The notes under the pieces were generated by a model. It made no database searches. It saw only the letters and a list, made by a program, of their open reading frames with translations, and was not told where the DNA came from. The translations under genes and the position numbers were made by a program. A DNA stretch of 62,161 nt from Methylocystis sp. (lineage in GTDB: Bacteria > Pseudomonadota > Alphaproteobacteria > Rhizobiales > Beijerinckiaceae). Of the stretch, positions 61,874 to 62,161 are shown piece after piece (positions within the stretch are counted from its first letter, which is position 1; every line of letters begins with the position of its first letter). The stretch is from positions 1 to 62,161 of the forward strand of contig JACOUB010000031.1 in assembly GCA_016178015.1 (NCBI GenBank), in the 5' to 3' direction.

Positions 61874-62161
61874 CACCGGAGATCCTCCCATGTGCGAAGG
61901 AACCCCATATGCCGCGAAATTGCACTCCAAAGAGAACGTGCAAAGATCGTACGCTTACGCGGGTTCGGCGATGTTGATTAGGAGGGCAAGATTAAAGCAA
62001 ACTGGCGTTTGCCTGTAAGGTTTTGTCTGCACATTGTTTTTTTGCCTTGTCGATTTCGCTGCGGTGTCACCGGTCCCGCATTTTGTTTCTTTTTCAACGC
62101 CATCGCGCGAGCCGTGCTGATTTGAGCTTGTGTTGCGAGAGAGTCGGCGCAACCTCGTCGG

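Larger units (their letters stand above)
60030..61959 (-). mobile_element. Truncated IS66-family element
   Basis: Genes run leftward tnpA, tnpB, tnpC. The intact end lies at about 61959, where the minus strand reads GTAAGCGTACGATC, starting GTAAGCG as IS66 termini do. The other end is lost together with most of tnpC, replaced by the palindrome and ISL3 debris at 59638-60024. It is a non-autonomous relic unless supplied in trans. Confidence 0.8.

Overview
The window looks like a GC-rich chromosomal segment of an alphaproteobacterium, probably Hyphomicrobiales. The HU protein, ribosomal protein L28, trehalose operon, ScpB and elongator tRNA-Met fit that group, as do the AGAGCAT-type palindromes and the IS66 and ISL3 remnants. 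No marker gene fixes the genus; a methylotroph-type rhizobial relative is only a guess.

Layout. (1) 1-9.8 kb is mostly core: large inverted repeats, an SGNH hydrolase, a DUF2165 membrane protein, HU, an MFS transporter, a tightly overlapping otsB / GH15 / otsA operon, rpmB and tRNA-Met(CAT). (2) 10.3-22.8 kb is an accessory island next to the tRNA. A leftward operon (epimerase, cytidylyltransferase, HisC-like aminotransferase) diverges from a rightward unit. The rightward unit begins with a 62-residue Cys-rich peptide, a strong hairpin and two paralogous radical SAM/SPASM enzymes. An ABC exporter, a large unknown protein, a 2-hydroxyacid dehydrogenase and a third radical SAM enzyme follow. 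I read this as an undescribed RiPP locus joined to sugar- or acid-modifying genes. (3) 22.8-29.0 kb is a patchwork: one orphan CRISPR-type repeat, a DUF1778/GNAT toxin-antitoxin pair, a P-loop kinase, TonB-ExbD-ExbB, wreckage of a TonB-dependent receptor, a rhodanese and a DUF1403 gene, then an intact scpB. (4) 29.2-59.6 kb is a complete-looking extracellular contractile injection system (eCIS). It has sheath, tube, DUF4255 cap, AAA+ ATPase, tube-associated/LysM-type proteins, split spike (late-control D plus gp5-like), PAAR-like tip, gp25, two J-like baseplate proteins, an I-like tail protein and a DUF6519 fibre-like protein. (5) 59.6-62 kb holds fused remnants of ISL3 and IS66 elements.

How the eCIS works together. 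The cargo lies inside the structural operon: a roughly 1,550-residue DUF4157 (HELAH) protein with an alanine-rich helical body, a membrane-like segment, five 23-residue repeats, a GIY-YIG-like nuclease domain and a C-terminal helix-turn-helix. It is followed at once by a DUF4240-like gene that looks like its immunity partner. A dedicated immunity gene suggests a bacterial target, which is unusual for an eCIS. The cargo frame is broken at a G4C6 run, which may be an error, a pseudogene or a switch. The operon ends with two proteins resembling a degenerate and an intact ATP-grasp enzyme.

Limits: everything here was read by eye from sequence, with no database searches. Family names rest on recognised motifs, and starts were chosen by ribosome-binding sites and gene overlaps.
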